Below, piece after piece: positions 36,167-44,356 of a DNA stretch of 64,000 nucleotides (the first letter of the stretch is position 1; each line of letters starts with the position of its first letter). Under the pieces are notes generated by a model. That model was given only the letters and a program-made list of their open reading frames with translations, was not told the origin of the DNA and did not search any database. The DNA comes from Phycisphaerales bacterium (lineage in GTDB: Bacteria; Planctomycetota; Phycisphaerae; Phycisphaerales; UBA1924), in NCBI GenBank assembly GCA_029260265.1, contig JAJDDO010000033.1:1-64000 (forward strand), written 5' to 3'. A program made the translations under genes and the position numbers.

Positions 36167-37612
36167 ATGGCCAAGACCCGAACAATCTATACATGCACCT
36201 CCTGCGGCACCACCCACCATCGATGGATGGGCAAATGCCCAGATTGCAACCAATGGGACACCCTGGAAGAATCCCGGCTCGATGCGTCGATGACCAAAGA
36301 CCCCCACCGCTCGACGAGTTGGGCGGAATCAAAGGACAGCACGGGCTCACTGAGCGCCATCGCGATCACCGAGATTGTTCATAACAGCTCGCCAACCCAC
36401 CGGCTGCCCACCGGGATCAACGAACTCGACCGCGTGCTCGGCGGCAACGACCATGCCCGCGGGCTCGTGCCCGGCTCGGTCGTGCTCGTCGGTGGCGAAC
36501 CAGGGATCGGTAAATCGACGCTGATGCTGCAGGCTGCTGGCGCGTGGGCGTCGCCCGTGAACATGGACGCTTCGAAGACTGATTGGATGAGCAAGGTGCT
36601 GTATGTGTCTTCCGAAGAATCCGCTGAGCAGATCCAGCTTCGCGCCGAGCGGCTTGGTGTTGCAGAAACCGACGGCTTGTTCGTGCTCGCAGACACCAAC
36701 CTCGCGCGGATCATCGAGCAGATCCGCAAGGTCAAGCCCGATGTGATCGTGATCGATTCGATCCAGATGATCTACAAAGCAGACCTCGATGCGGCTCCCG
36801 GCTCGGTCACCCAGCTGCGCCGATGCTGCGCTGAGCTTGTCTACCTTGCCAAAGCGACCGGCATCGCGATCGTGCTCGTCGGGCATGTCACCAAAGAAGG
36901 CACGCTCGCCGGGCCGCGTTTGCTCGAGCATCTGGTGGACGCCGTGCTCTACTTTGAGGGGGATCGGTACCACAGCGCCCGCATCGTCCGCGCGATCAAA
37001 AACCGGTTCGGGACCACCCTGGAACTCGGGATCTTCGAGATGAGCGGTCGAGGATTGCAGCAGCTGCCCGGCGGGATGTCAGTCGCCGCGATGCACTCGG
37101 GCAACGAGCACCGCCCAGGCGCGGTTGTCTGCCCGGCGATGCACGGATCGCGGTGTGTGTGCGTCGAGTTGCAGGCGTTGACCGCCACCGGGTTCGTCGG
37201 CAGCGCGAAACGGAAATCATCCGGGCTCGATTCCAACCGCTTGGCCATGCTGATCGCTGTTCTTGAACAGCACGGCGGGCTTCGCCTCGCGGATCGTGAT
37301 GTGTTTGCTTCGGCCGTCGGCGGGCTGCGGATCATCGAACCCGCCAGCGACCTCGCGCTCGCGTTGTCCATCGCCGGGGCGCACTACAAGCGATCGCTCC
37401 CCCCAACGACTATTGCGATCGGAGAGATCGGGCTCGGCGGCGAGCTCCGCCCAGTTGGACAGCTCGAACAACGGCTGAGCGAATCAGCAAGGCTTGGCTA
37501 CACCCACGCGATCATCCCCGAACTCGGCAAGCACACCAAGCTCCCCAAGATCAAAGACATGTCGCTGTCGCCGGTGCGAAATGTATCGCAGGCGATTGAA
37601 CAACTGATGTAA
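36167..37612 (+). CDS. radA: DNA repair protein RadA (Sms)
   Basis: 481 residues. RadA drives branch migration and D-loop extension in recombination repair. The N-terminal zinc finger uses Cys10, Cys13, Cys24 and Cys27. The RecA-like core has Walker A GGEPGIGKSTL, the YVSSEESAEQIQLRAERL stretch, Walker B DVIVIDSIQ and the family motif KNRFGTTLELGIFEM. The C-terminal Lon-protease-like domain (about 310-481) has lost the protease Ser and Lys, as usual. Its TAA touches the stop of the thioesterase gene on the opposite strand with no base between. Confidence 0.97.
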   Translation: MAKTRTIYTCTSCGTTHHRWMGKCPDCNQWDTLEESRLDASMTKDPHRSTSWAESKDSTGSLSAIAITEIVHNSSPTHRLPTGINELDRVLGGNDHARGLVPGSVVLVGGEPGIGKSTLMLQAAGAWASPVNMDASKTDWMSKVLYVSSEESAEQIQLRAERLGVAETDGLFVLADTNLARIIEQIRKVKPDVIVIDSIQMIYKADLDAAPGSVTQLRRCCAELVYLAKATGIAIVLVGHVTKEGTLAGPRLLEHLVDAVLYFEGDRYHSARIVRAIKNRFGTTLELGIFEMSGRGLQQLPGGMSVAAMHSGNEHRPGAVVCPAMHGSRCVCVELQALTATGFVGSAKRKSSGLDSNRLAMLIAVLEQHGGLRLADRDVFASAVGGLRIIEPASDLALALSIAGAHYKRSLPPTTIAIGEIGLGGELRPVGQLEQRLSESARLGYTHAIIPELGKHTKLPKIKDMSLSPVRNVSQAIEQLM

Positions 37613-38035
37613 CTAACTCTCGCCGAGCAACCATCCGGGCAACACGCGGATACTTCCGTTCACATCCACACACGCCAGTTCGGTTTTTGCGATCGCACAG
37701 ATTTCATCCGCCGCCTCGCCGAGCCGATCGATCAGCACGATCTCATACGAATGGTGCAGCTTGACCTTGCTCCCCTTGTCCATCTTGGTTCGGATCTCGA
37801 TCAGGTCGTCGTACTTCAATGGACGCCGATACTTCACCTCGACCTTGGTGACGACCAAGAACACACCATCGGATTCGAGCTCGGCGTAGCTCGCACCGCC
37901 CGCCCGCAGCAGCTCCGTCCGCCCCATCTCCATCCACGGAAGGTAGCTCGAATGATGCACCACCCCCATCGGGTCGCACTCGACATATCGGGTGCGGATC
38001 TGTATGGTACCGGTTGTTGGTGGCGTGCTGGGCAT
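37613..38035 (-). CDS. Hotdog-fold acyl-CoA thioesterase, YbgC/4HBT family
   Basis: 140 residues. The 4HBT signature TRYVECDPMGVVHHSSYLPWMEMGRTELL is complete, here cited in part: Asp in ECDPMGVV is the catalytic residue and HHSSYLPWME the helix that follows. VKYRRPLKYDDLIEI gives the second strand pattern. These enzymes hydrolyse short-chain or aromatic acyl-CoA thioesters; YbgC works next to the Tol-Pal system, but no tol gene is near. It is transcribed away from trmB, and the region between them holds a 15-bp inverted repeat. Confidence 0.9.
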   Translation of the reverse strand: MPSTPPTTGTIQIRTRYVECDPMGVVHHSSYLPWMEMGRTELLRAGGASYAELESDGVFLVVTKVEVKYRRPLKYDDLIEIRTKMDKGSKVKLHHSYEIVLIDRLGEAADEICAIAKTELACVDVNGSIRVLPGWLLGES

Positions 38036-38069
38036 AGAGAATGGTAGAGCAGCAAAGCGGGAAATCAGC

Positions 38070-38146
38070 AGAGCAGCAAATCAAGATAATTCATTCTTCT
38101 CGCTTGTCCTATTTGCCTCACTGATGCTCTGTTGATTTGCTGTTCT
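38070..38146. repeat. 15-bp inverted repeat between the thioesterase gene and trmB
   Basis: The arm at 38070-38084 (AGAGCAGCAAATCAA) is matched by its reverse complement at 38132-38146 (TTGATTTGCTGTTCT) with one G-T wobble; 47 bases lie between. The first 11 bases of the left arm also recur as a direct repeat at 38046-38056. The element occupies the shared divergent promoter region and ends 12 bases before the trmB ATG. Confidence 0.65.
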
Positions 38147-38158
38147 ATCATCGCACCT

Positions 38159-38965
38159 ATGTCTTTCGGACTCGGCCATGGCGTTCCCCTCGATCCCGCA
38201 CCCGGTGTGGTCGCGATCAGTGCGGACGAACTGCCCCCGCTGCCCGATTCGATCATCAGCGATCCAGAATCCGGACGCCTCGACCCTCGGGCGTGGTTCA
38301 AAGAACCGGGCAACCGGTTCGAGTTGGAAATCGGCTCGGGCAAGGGCGCGTTCCTTGTTCAGCAGGCCGATCTTGAGCCGAACACCAACTTCCTCGGCAT
38401 CGAGTGGGCCGGCGAGTTCGCCGCCTACACCAGCGACCGCATCCGCCGGCGTCAAGAAAACGCCAACACCCACCGCAATGTCCGTGTGATGCACTCCGAC
38501 GCCGCCCAGTTTTTGCAGTGGCGATGCCCAGACAACATCATCGATGTGCTGCACCTGTATTTTTCAGACCCGTGGCCGAAGACCAAGCACCACAAAAAAC
38601 GGGTCATCCAGCACCAGACCATGTTCGATATCTGGCGATGCCTCAAGCCGGGCGGCGAGCTCCGCGTGGTGACCGATCACGACGATTTATGGGCCTGGGA
38701 CGAAGCACACTTCGAGCACTGGGCGAGCGACAAGAACGCTTCCGAGCCGACTCTCGCCGGGCCGAAGATCCCTGAAGCCCCGGCGAAGGTCCGCGCCTTC
38801 CTCGATGCCCGCGAAGCGCTCCCCTACGAACGAACCAGCTTCGCTGCACCCGAGTCCGCCGGCGAACACGAACTCGTCGGCACCAACTTCGAACGCAAGT
38901 TCCGCAAAGAGGGACGGAGTTTCAATGCGGGTGTGCTGCGGAAAACAGGGGGCACTGCAAACTAA
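38159..38965 (+). CDS. trmB: tRNA (guanine-N7)-methyltransferase TrmB
   Basis: 268 residues from the ATG at 38159; nine extra codons upstream are open but not conserved. TrmB places m7G46 in tRNA using S-adenosylmethionine. The SAM site reads ELEIGSGKGAFLVQQA, followed by NFLGIEWAGEFA, the DVLHLYFSDPWPKTKHHKKR catalytic loop (PWPKxxHxKRR signature), and the C-terminal TNFERKFRKEG. An N-terminal extension of about 45 residues precedes the domain. It ends two bases from the stop of the convergent membrane protein gene. Confidence 0.96.
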   Translation: MSFGLGHGVPLDPAPGVVAISADELPPLPDSIISDPESGRLDPRAWFKEPGNRFELEIGSGKGAFLVQQADLEPNTNFLGIEWAGEFAAYTSDRIRRRQENANTHRNVRVMHSDAAQFLQWRCPDNIIDVLHLYFSDPWPKTKHHKKRVIQHQTMFDIWRCLKPGGELRVVTDHDDLWAWDEAHFEHWASDKNASEPTLAGPKIPEAPAKVRAFLDAREALPYERTSFAAPESAGEHELVGTNFERKFRKEGRSFNAGVLRKTGGTAN

Positions 38966-38967
38966 TT

Positions 38968-39747
38968 TCAGATTGTTTCCAGATCCGCTTCAATAAGACG
39001 GGCAAGCGTGTCAAGATCTATTGATCTAAAGTATGAACGGCGAGGAGAACGCGTCCTCAACACCGAGAGTTCTTCAGCCGATGGACATATTGGCGCGAAA
39101 GCTTGAACAAGAGAGTGAAGAACAACTCTTTGATACACGCGTTTTGAAACAACAACCGCTCGATACAGCAACACAAAAAACAAAACCGCAGACGCGACAT
39201 ATGGATAGACGATGTACGCACAACCGGATCCGGTTGCTAAGCAAAGTGCCACCCAGACCACCATTCCCATGAGCACCCCGCTAATGACCGTAGAGATACT
39301 CTCGGACATCCCTCTCGATGACCGCCGCTTTGCCTGTTCTTCTAACGACACCCTGATGTCATTGAGTAAATCCAGGCGTTCATCTTGCGTCGCGTGATTG
39401 GAGTATACACGATCTTCCTGAATCCTCCGAGCCGTAACCCATTCATCCAATCCTGGGTTCGTCTCACGCTCAACGGCACGAGAACAATCAGGTTTTTGAG
39501 TGAATCTGTTGTATCGTGTCGAACCCGTCACATACAACGCATCACATTCTGTGCAAGTGATCTCATGCCCAGTGGTCTTCCCGCTTGATACCGCAACCCA
39601 TAGGACATGGGCAACCATCTTCTCTTTAATGACCCGCATTGCACGCTTGCAGTGACAGACACGGCAGTAATCTACCGCAAACCCGGCCTCTACTCTTTTC
39701 GATTTTATGCCAGTAATACCTGTAATTGCTCCACCCTCAAATCCCAC
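38968..39747 (-). CDS. Double-CxxC zinc-ribbon membrane protein, paralogue A
   Basis: 259 residues from the GTG at 39747; a TTG at 39777 is the other possible start. The N-terminal domain has two cysteine pairs: VDYCRVCHCKRAM and, after about 30 residues, HEITCTECDALY, which together could bind one zinc as a ribbon. A helical middle part (about 90-150) is followed by two membrane helices (STVISGVLMGMVVWVALCLATG and VYPYVASAVLFFVLLYRAVVV) and a basic C-terminal tail ending near RLIEADLETI. The layout is the same as the gene at 39844. No function is known to me. Codon use is more AT-rich than in its neighbours. Convergent with trmB. Confidence 0.65.
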   Translation of the reverse strand: MGFEGGAITGITGIKSKRVEAGFAVDYCRVCHCKRAMRVIKEKMVAHVLWVAVSSGKTTGHEITCTECDALYVTGSTRYNRFTQKPDCSRAVERETNPGLDEWVTARRIQEDRVYSNHATQDERLDLLNDIRVSLEEQAKRRSSRGMSESISTVISGVLMGMVVWVALCLATGSGCAYIVYPYVASAVLFFVLLYRAVVVSKRVYQRVVLHSLVQAFAPICPSAEELSVLRTRSPRRSYFRSIDLDTLARLIEADLETI

Positions 39748-39843
39748 TAAAGCCCAAAGGCAATGGGGACCAAACAAGCCAACGCTGCAGTTGCGTATTT
39801 TAGCTTTTTAAATCCTCTCAATAAATTCAAACTTATGAGAAAT

Positions 39844-40614
39844 CTAAGCATCGGGTTGTGCTTTGAGTTTCTCGATCTTCGCAAGCACCTTGTCGCTGCG
39901 GATGCGGAAGCCCGCGTTCACGCGACCGGCTTGCATCTCGGCACGCGCGCGGCGGATCTCCTCGCGGGTTGGATCCACCGGCACCAACGCCTGGGCGAGC
40001 CAGGTCCGCACACGCTTGCGCGGCGAGTGCGTCGTGATCCAGTACACATTCATCAGCACGATGGCGCCGATCGCGACACCCGCGCCAACCAGCGGCCACC
40101 AGTGCCCGCTCCGCTGCCAAGAGACCACGCCCATCGCGCCGATCCCAAGAATCGAAATCAACACCACCACCTTGACCCAGGGCCAAATCCGTTCGGTGGG
40201 CTCCTCGTCGTAGATCCTCGCAAATGCGAACAGCGTGTGGCGGATCATCTCCTCGCGGTCCTCGCCCTTGAGCTTGCCGGCCTGCAATGCCTCCTCGATC
40301 GCGATGCACCCGTTGATCCGGGCACGGACAAGCGGCAAACTCTTCGGTTCGTAGGTTCCGGCGTTCTTGGGGTCCGGCAAGATCTCGATCGGACGCTCTT
40401 CAACCGGGCGCTCGACCTTGCAGGTGCACACAAAGCAGGTCAACTCATGATGCGGGTGCCCCACCCGCCCTCGATCGAAGCACAGCGTATACCGCCGATG
40501 CTCTGCCTGAGCGAGATAAAAACGGCGCTCGCACCGGCAGACCGGGCAGTAATCGGAAGTGACCCCGATCGGGCGAACACACAGCACCGTCGCGTTGATC
40601 AACGACATCGGCAT
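39844..40614 (-). CDS. Double-CxxC zinc-ribbon membrane protein, paralogue B
   Basis: 256 residues from an ATG at 40614 (a second ATG at 40608 is equally possible); the longer frame would run across queC. Cysteine pairs appear as [14 protein letters not shown] and [13 protein letters not shown], in the same order and spacing as in the paralogue at 38968. A helical region (about 85-145) is followed by two membrane segments ([18 protein letters not shown] and [21 protein letters not shown]) and a basic tail ([19 protein letters not shown]). Sequence identity with paralogue A is low outside the motifs, so the duplication is old. A regulatory or sensor role at the inner membrane is only inferred. 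Divergent from queC. Confidence 0.7.
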   Translation of the reverse strand: MPMSLINATVLCVRPIGVTSDYCPVCRCERRFYLAQAEHRRYTLCFDRGRVGHPHHELTCFVCTCKVERPVEERPIEILPDPKNAGTYEPKSLPLVRARINGCIAIEEALQAGKLKGEDREEMIRHTLFAFARIYDEEPTERIWPWVKVVVLISILGIGAMGVVSWQRSGHWWPLVGAGVAIGAIVLMNVYWITTHSPRKRVRTWLAQALVPVDPTREEIRRARAEMQAGRVNAGFRIRSDKVLAKIEKLKAQPDA

Positions 40615-40684
40615 ACCAGAGTATATCACACCGCTTGAGCACGCGAAAGTTGCATCAGCGGCATCCGCCCATCTATTGTTGACC

Positions 40685-41395
40685 ATGGCAAACCCACCTG
40701 AGTCATCGAAACCCGCGGTTATCCTGCTCTCCGGCGGACTTGACAGCGCCACGGTGCTCGCGATCGCCAAAGAACGCGGGCATACCTGCCACACCATCGG
40801 CTTTGATTATGGGCAACGCCACCGCAACGAGCTCGACGCCTGCAAGCAGGTCGCCGAGCACCTCGATGCGTCCTCACACCGCATCTTTCCCATCAACATC
40901 GGCAGCTTCGGCGGCTCGGCGCTCACCGCAGAAATCTCGGTCCCCAAAGACCGTAACGAAGCAGACCTGACCGAGATCCCCATCACCTATGTCCCCGCAC
41001 GCAACCTGGTGTTCCTCTCGATCGCGCTGGCCTACGCAGAAACCATCGGCTCGACCGATCTGTTCATTGGCGTCAACGCGGTGGACTATTCCGGTTACCC
41101 GGACTGCCGCCCTGAGTTCATCGAATCGTTTGCCGCCGCCGCCAACCTGGCGACCAAGATCGGTGTCGATGGGAGCACCATCAGAATCCATACCCCCCTG
41201 ATGGAAATGACCAAGGCGGAGATCATCACCGCCGGCACCGCGCTCGGTGTCGATTACGCACTCACCCATTCGTGCTACGACCCGTCGACCGATGGCCGAG
41301 CATGCGGGCACTGCGATTCGTGCATGCTCCGCCGAAATGGGTTCGAGCAGGCGGGCATCGCCGACCCTACTCGCTACGCGGTGAACAACGCATGA
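40685..41395 (+). CDS. queC: 7-cyano-7-deazaguanine synthase QueC
   Basis: 236 residues from the ATG at 40685. QueC turns 7-carboxy-7-deazaguanine into preQ0 using ATP and ammonia. The PP-loop reads [17 protein letters not shown], followed by [11 protein letters not shown] and the middle block [17 protein letters not shown]. The C-terminal zinc site is [22 protein letters not shown] (cysteines after THS). The TGA overlaps the queE ATG (ATGA), so the two are coupled. It is the first gene of the preQ0 set. Confidence 0.97.
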   Translation: MANPPESSKPAVILLSGGLDSATVLAIAKERGHTCHTIGFDYGQRHRNELDACKQVAEHLDASSHRIFPINIGSFGGSALTAEISVPKDRNEADLTEIPITYVPARNLVFLSIALAYAETIGSTDLFIGVNAVDYSGYPDCRPEFIESFAAAANLATKIGVDGSTIRIHTPLMEMTKAEIITAGTALGVDYALTHSCYDPSTDGRACGHCDSCMLRRNGFEQAGIADPTRYAVNNA

Positions 41396-42102
41396 ACGAC
41401 ACACTCCCGATCTCAGAAACCTTTACCTCCATCCAGGGCGAGGGCAAGCTCACCGGCGTGCCCTCGTGGTTCTGTCGAATCAGCGGCTGCAACCTGCGCT
41501 GCACCTGGTGCGATACCCCCTACGCCAGCTGGAACCCGGAATCGACCAAACGCACCGTCGATGAGCTTGCCGACGAGGCACTGAAATCAGGCACCCAACA
41601 CGCGGTGCTCACCGGCGGAGAGCCGATGCTCTTCGACGCGCTCGTCCCCTTATCTCAGCGGCTCGCGGCCCAAGGGATGCACACCACCATTGAGACCGCC
41701 GGCACCGTTACCCTGCCCGGCGTGTCGTGCGACCTGATGAGCATCTCGCCCAAGCTCTCCAACTCAACCCCGGTTGACGACCCCCGTGACCCCGATGGAG
41801 TGTGGGCAACACGCCATGAGAGCCGAAGATTGAACGCGGATGCGATCAACGAGCTCATCGCTTCGACCCCTGATCGTCAGCTCAAGTTTGTGGTTGCCAA
41901 GCCGACTGATCTGCCCGAGATCGAGTCCATCCTCAAGAAACTTACCGGTTTTGCTCCCGCGGATGTGATGCTGATGCCCGAAGGCGTCGCGGTGCCCGAT
42001 CGCGATTCCATCCGGTGGATACTCGACGAATGCCTGAGCAGAGGGTGGAGCTACTGCCCCCGCCTACACATCGCCCTCTTCGGCGACACCCGCGGAACCT
42101 AG
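41392..42102 (+). CDS. queE: 7-carboxy-7-deazaguanine synthase QueE
   Basis: 236 residues from the ATG at 41392. This radical-SAM enzyme contracts 6-carboxytetrahydropterin to CDG. The cluster is bound by Cys33, Cys37 and Cys40 ([16 protein letters not shown]), after the substrate-binding [15 protein letters not shown]. The [10 protein letters not shown] block binds [15 protein letters not shown] and [12 protein letters not shown] are typical later motifs. It uses the product of QueD, whose gene lies 331 bases downstream. Confidence 0.97.
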   Translation: MNDTLPISETFTSIQGEGKLTGVPSWFCRISGCNLRCTWCDTPYASWNPESTKRTVDELADEALKSGTQHAVLTGGEPMLFDALVPLSQRLAAQGMHTTIETAGTVTLPGVSCDLMSISPKLSNSTPVDDPRDPDGVWATRHESRRLNADAINELIASTPDRQLKFVVAKPTDLPEIESILKKLTGFAPADVMLMPEGVAVPDRDSIRWILDECLSRGWSYCPRLHIALFGDTRGT

Positions 42103-42433
42103 AGTAAGGCCATCAGTATTTTTACAAGCCATCCAAGGCCATTCCAGCAAGTTAAATGCACTTTATTGCATCCATGAATATGTGATCTGAATGTACATCC
42201 AATGCTTAACGAAACACTGAGTTTGGACTCAGATGTGCCATCCTGTTTATGCATGGACTCTACACTAATTGTTTGAGTTGTAAACAAGCCGATCCGTGGC
42301 ATGACGCAGTCCCTTTCAAAGGATACCGGCGTCCTGCCTCGTGATACAGTGATTGAAGGCGAATGCCTTACTACTAGACTCTATCGCTATTACGAACTGG
42401 TGTCAAGCAAGCATAATCCACCTACCATCACCC
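42103..42433. other. 331-base non-coding, AT-richer spacer between queE and queD
   Basis: No convincing gene on either strand; small open frames here lack ribosome sites and only overlap queD out of frame. A perfect six-base hairpin, CTGAGT-TTGG-ACTCAG, lies at 42217-42232, without a T run. An eight-base direct repeat AAGGCCAT occurs twice near 42107 and 42135. The base composition is lower in GC than the flanking genes. I see no preQ1 riboswitch pattern. Confidence 0.6.
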
Positions 42434-42910
42434 ATGATCTACCGCGTTTGCAAATCCTTCGAGATCGAGTCCGGGCACATGCTCTCCAAGCACCCCGGGC
42501 GTTGCCGACTGCCTCACGGGCATTCGCGCCGGGTTGATCTGGTGATCTCTTCGCCGACCCTGGACGCCTCGGACATGGTGTGTGATTTCAAGGCCCTCAA
42601 GCTCGCGGTCGAGGACCACCTCGATCAGTATGACCACGCCCTGCTGGTCAACTCCGAGGATGCGATCTTGGACGAGCTCTCCGAGCAATACAAAGACCGC
42701 TTGATCGTTCTGGAAGACGAGGATCCGACGACGGAAGTCCTCGCCCGGCGCATCTATGAGTTTGTCGAAGCCCAGATCCGCACGGGCGGCCGGTATGTCG
42801 ACAAAGCGGGCAATGGCTTCTCGCTCCCCGAGCACCTGACCCTCGAACGGGTCCGCGTCACGGAGACGAGCAGCAGCTGGGCGGAATACGCACGCCCAGT
42901 TGCCCAATAA
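42434..42910 (+). CDS. queD: 6-carboxytetrahydropterin synthase QueD
   Basis: 158 residues from the ATG at 42434; 27 codons upstream are open but not part of the family. QueD converts dihydroneopterin triphosphate to 6-carboxy-tetrahydropterin, the first committed step to queuosine. Zinc ligands are His15 (ESGHML) and His28 and His30 (PHGH), and the catalytic Cys24 stands four residues before His28, as in the CxxxHGH signature. The DFKALKLAVEDHLDQYDHALL block also fits. The C-terminal ERVRVTETSSSWAEY gives the Glu that holds the pterin. It is followed by a terminator. Confidence 0.95.
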   Translation: MIYRVCKSFEIESGHMLSKHPGRCRLPHGHSRRVDLVISSPTLDASDMVCDFKALKLAVEDHLDQYDHALLVNSEDAILDELSEQYKDRLIVLEDEDPTTEVLARRIYEFVEAQIRTGGRYVDKAGNGFSLPEHLTLERVRVTETSSSWAEYARPVAQ

Positions 42911-42919
42911 GTACCCATC

Positions 42920-42939
42920 ACCCGTACAGACGGGTTTTT
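42920..42939 (+). terminator. Intrinsic terminator between queD and htrA
   Basis: ACCCGT (42920-42925) and ACGGGT (42930-42935) pair around ACAG, and TTTTT follows. It sits 10 bases after the queD stop and one base before the AGGAGG ribosome site of htrA (42941-42946). Confidence 0.75.
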
Positions 42940-42940
42940 A

Positions 42941-42946
42941 GGAGGT
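42941..42946 (+). promoter_or_regulatory. Strong ribosome binding site of htrA
   Basis: AGGAGG six bases before the ATG at 42953, directly after the terminator T run. It decides the start and marks htrA as highly translated if transcribed from upstream or through the hairpin. Confidence 0.8.
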
Positions 42947-42952
42947 CTCTGT

Positions 42953-44335
42953 ATGCGCCCATCTCGTCTTCTTTGCACCGTTGTTCTTGCGCCCATGTTC
43001 ACCGTTCCGGCGTTCGCTGATTCGATCACCGCAGAACCGAGCGAGACCCAGCAGCGTTCGATGACGATCGCCAACGATCTCTCTGCTGCGTTCGAGCACG
43101 CCGCCGAAACCATCGAGCCCTCGGTTGTCCACATCATCACCTCGACGCGCAATCGGCGTGGGTTCCAGAAACAATCGGGCGTCGGGTCAGGCGTGATCGT
43201 CGACGAACGCGGATACATCCTCACCAACAATCATGTGATCGAGACCGGGCAGTACATCACGGTCAGGCTCAACGACAATCGCGAGATTGCTGCCGAGCTT
43301 ATTGGAACCTTTGAGGAATCAGACATCGCCGTGCTCAAAATCGACGCCGACAACATCACCCCCGCCGAGTTCGCCGATTCTGAGAACCTTAAGGTCGGGC
43401 AATGGGTGCTCGCGGTGGGCTCGCCCTTTGGTTTCCAGCAAACCGTTACCGCCGGGATTGTCAGCGCCAAGGGGCGCGGCAGCTTCTCACCGACGGGCGA
43501 TCAAGACCCGCGCCTTGATGCGTTCCAGGAATACATCCAGACCGATGCCGCGATCAATCCGGGCAACTCTGGCGGGCCGCTTGTTGATCTGCACGGGCGG
43601 GTCGTCGGGATCAACACCGCGATCGCCTCGCGATCGGGGGGCAACAACGGGCTCGGCTTCACCATCCCCGCTGATATCGCGCAAGCCGTTATGCACAGCA
43701 TCATCGAGCACGGGCATGTCTCGCGTGGATGGCTCGGCGTCGCGATGGCGGCGCTCGAACCCACCGAAGCCATCCGCCTCGGGATCGACGGCGGGGTCGT
43801 AATCACCGGGCTCAGCGGCGAGGGTCCCGCCTACAAGGCCGGGCTCCGCGACGGCGACATCATCGTCTCGCTCGCCGGACGCACCACCGAAAACATGATC
43901 CGACTGGGCAACGCCATCATGCTCGCACGCCCTGGCACCGCGGTCGAGATTGATTTCATCCGCGACGACAAGCAAGAGCAAGCGACCGCCGTCGTTGAGG
44001 ATCGCGAAGAGCAGACCCTGCTTGCGCTCAAGGGTGTGCGCATCGAAGAGCTCGGGCTTTCGATCCGTGGCAACGAGCTGGTCCTCACCCAATCACGCAG
44101 GCGAAGATCAACCCTGCAGGGTTTCGAGGTGCTCGCGGTCCGCAGCGGATCTCTCGCCGACGATGCTGGTTTTCAACAAGGAGATTTCATCTATGAAATC
44201 GACAACAAGTCTTTCTTAGACCCCGATGGGCTCGCCGAATACCTCGTCAACGAAACCGCCAACGGCAGCGCGCGCGTCCAGCTCTATCGCGGGAGCGCAC
44301 GAGGATACATCGATCTCTCTCAAGAGAACGACTAA
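42953..44335 (+). CDS. HtrA/DegP-family periplasmic serine protease
   Basis: 460 residues with a signal peptide (MRPSRLLCTVVLAPMFTVPAFA). The trypsin-like domain (about 40-255) carries His94 (LTNNHVI), Asp124 (ESDIAVLK) and Ser206 (NPGNSGGP). Two PDZ domains follow: about 256-345 (RGWLGVAMAAL, then GPAYKAGLRDGDIIVS) and about 370-455 (FEVLAVRSGSLADDAGFQQGDFIYEID). Such proteases degrade or refold misfolded envelope proteins. The first PDZ repeats the known GxAxxAGL pattern; the second is more divergent. The strong AGGAGG and the terminator just ahead suggest separate control from queD. Convergent with the RND pump gene. Confidence 0.94.
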   Translation: MRPSRLLCTVVLAPMFTVPAFADSITAEPSETQQRSMTIANDLSAAFEHAAETIEPSVVHIITSTRNRRGFQKQSGVGSGVIVDERGYILTNNHVIETGQYITVRLNDNREIAAELIGTFEESDIAVLKIDADNITPAEFADSENLKVGQWVLAVGSPFGFQQTVTAGIVSAKGRGSFSPTGDQDPRLDAFQEYIQTDAAINPGNSGGPLVDLHGRVVGINTAIASRSGGNNGLGFTIPADIAQAVMHSIIEHGHVSRGWLGVAMAALEPTEAIRLGIDGGVVITGLSGEGPAYKAGLRDGDIIVSLAGRTTENMIRLGNAIMLARPGTAVEIDFIRDDKQEQATAVVEDREEQTLLALKGVRIEELGLSIRGNELVLTQSRRRRSTLQGFEVLAVRSGSLADDAGFQQGDFIYEIDNKSFLDPDGLAEYLVNETANGSARVQLYRGSARGYIDLSQEND

Positions 44336-44356
44336 CAACCGCTCGACCGATCCCAC

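Noticed and set aside
36089-36307. N-terminal 73-codon extension of the AsmA-like gene
   Set aside because: Overlaps the start of radA on the other strand and carries no membrane or export signal.
42301-42537. 78-codon frame before and across the queD start
   Set aside because: Runs out of frame into queD, with no ribosome site or recognisable domain.
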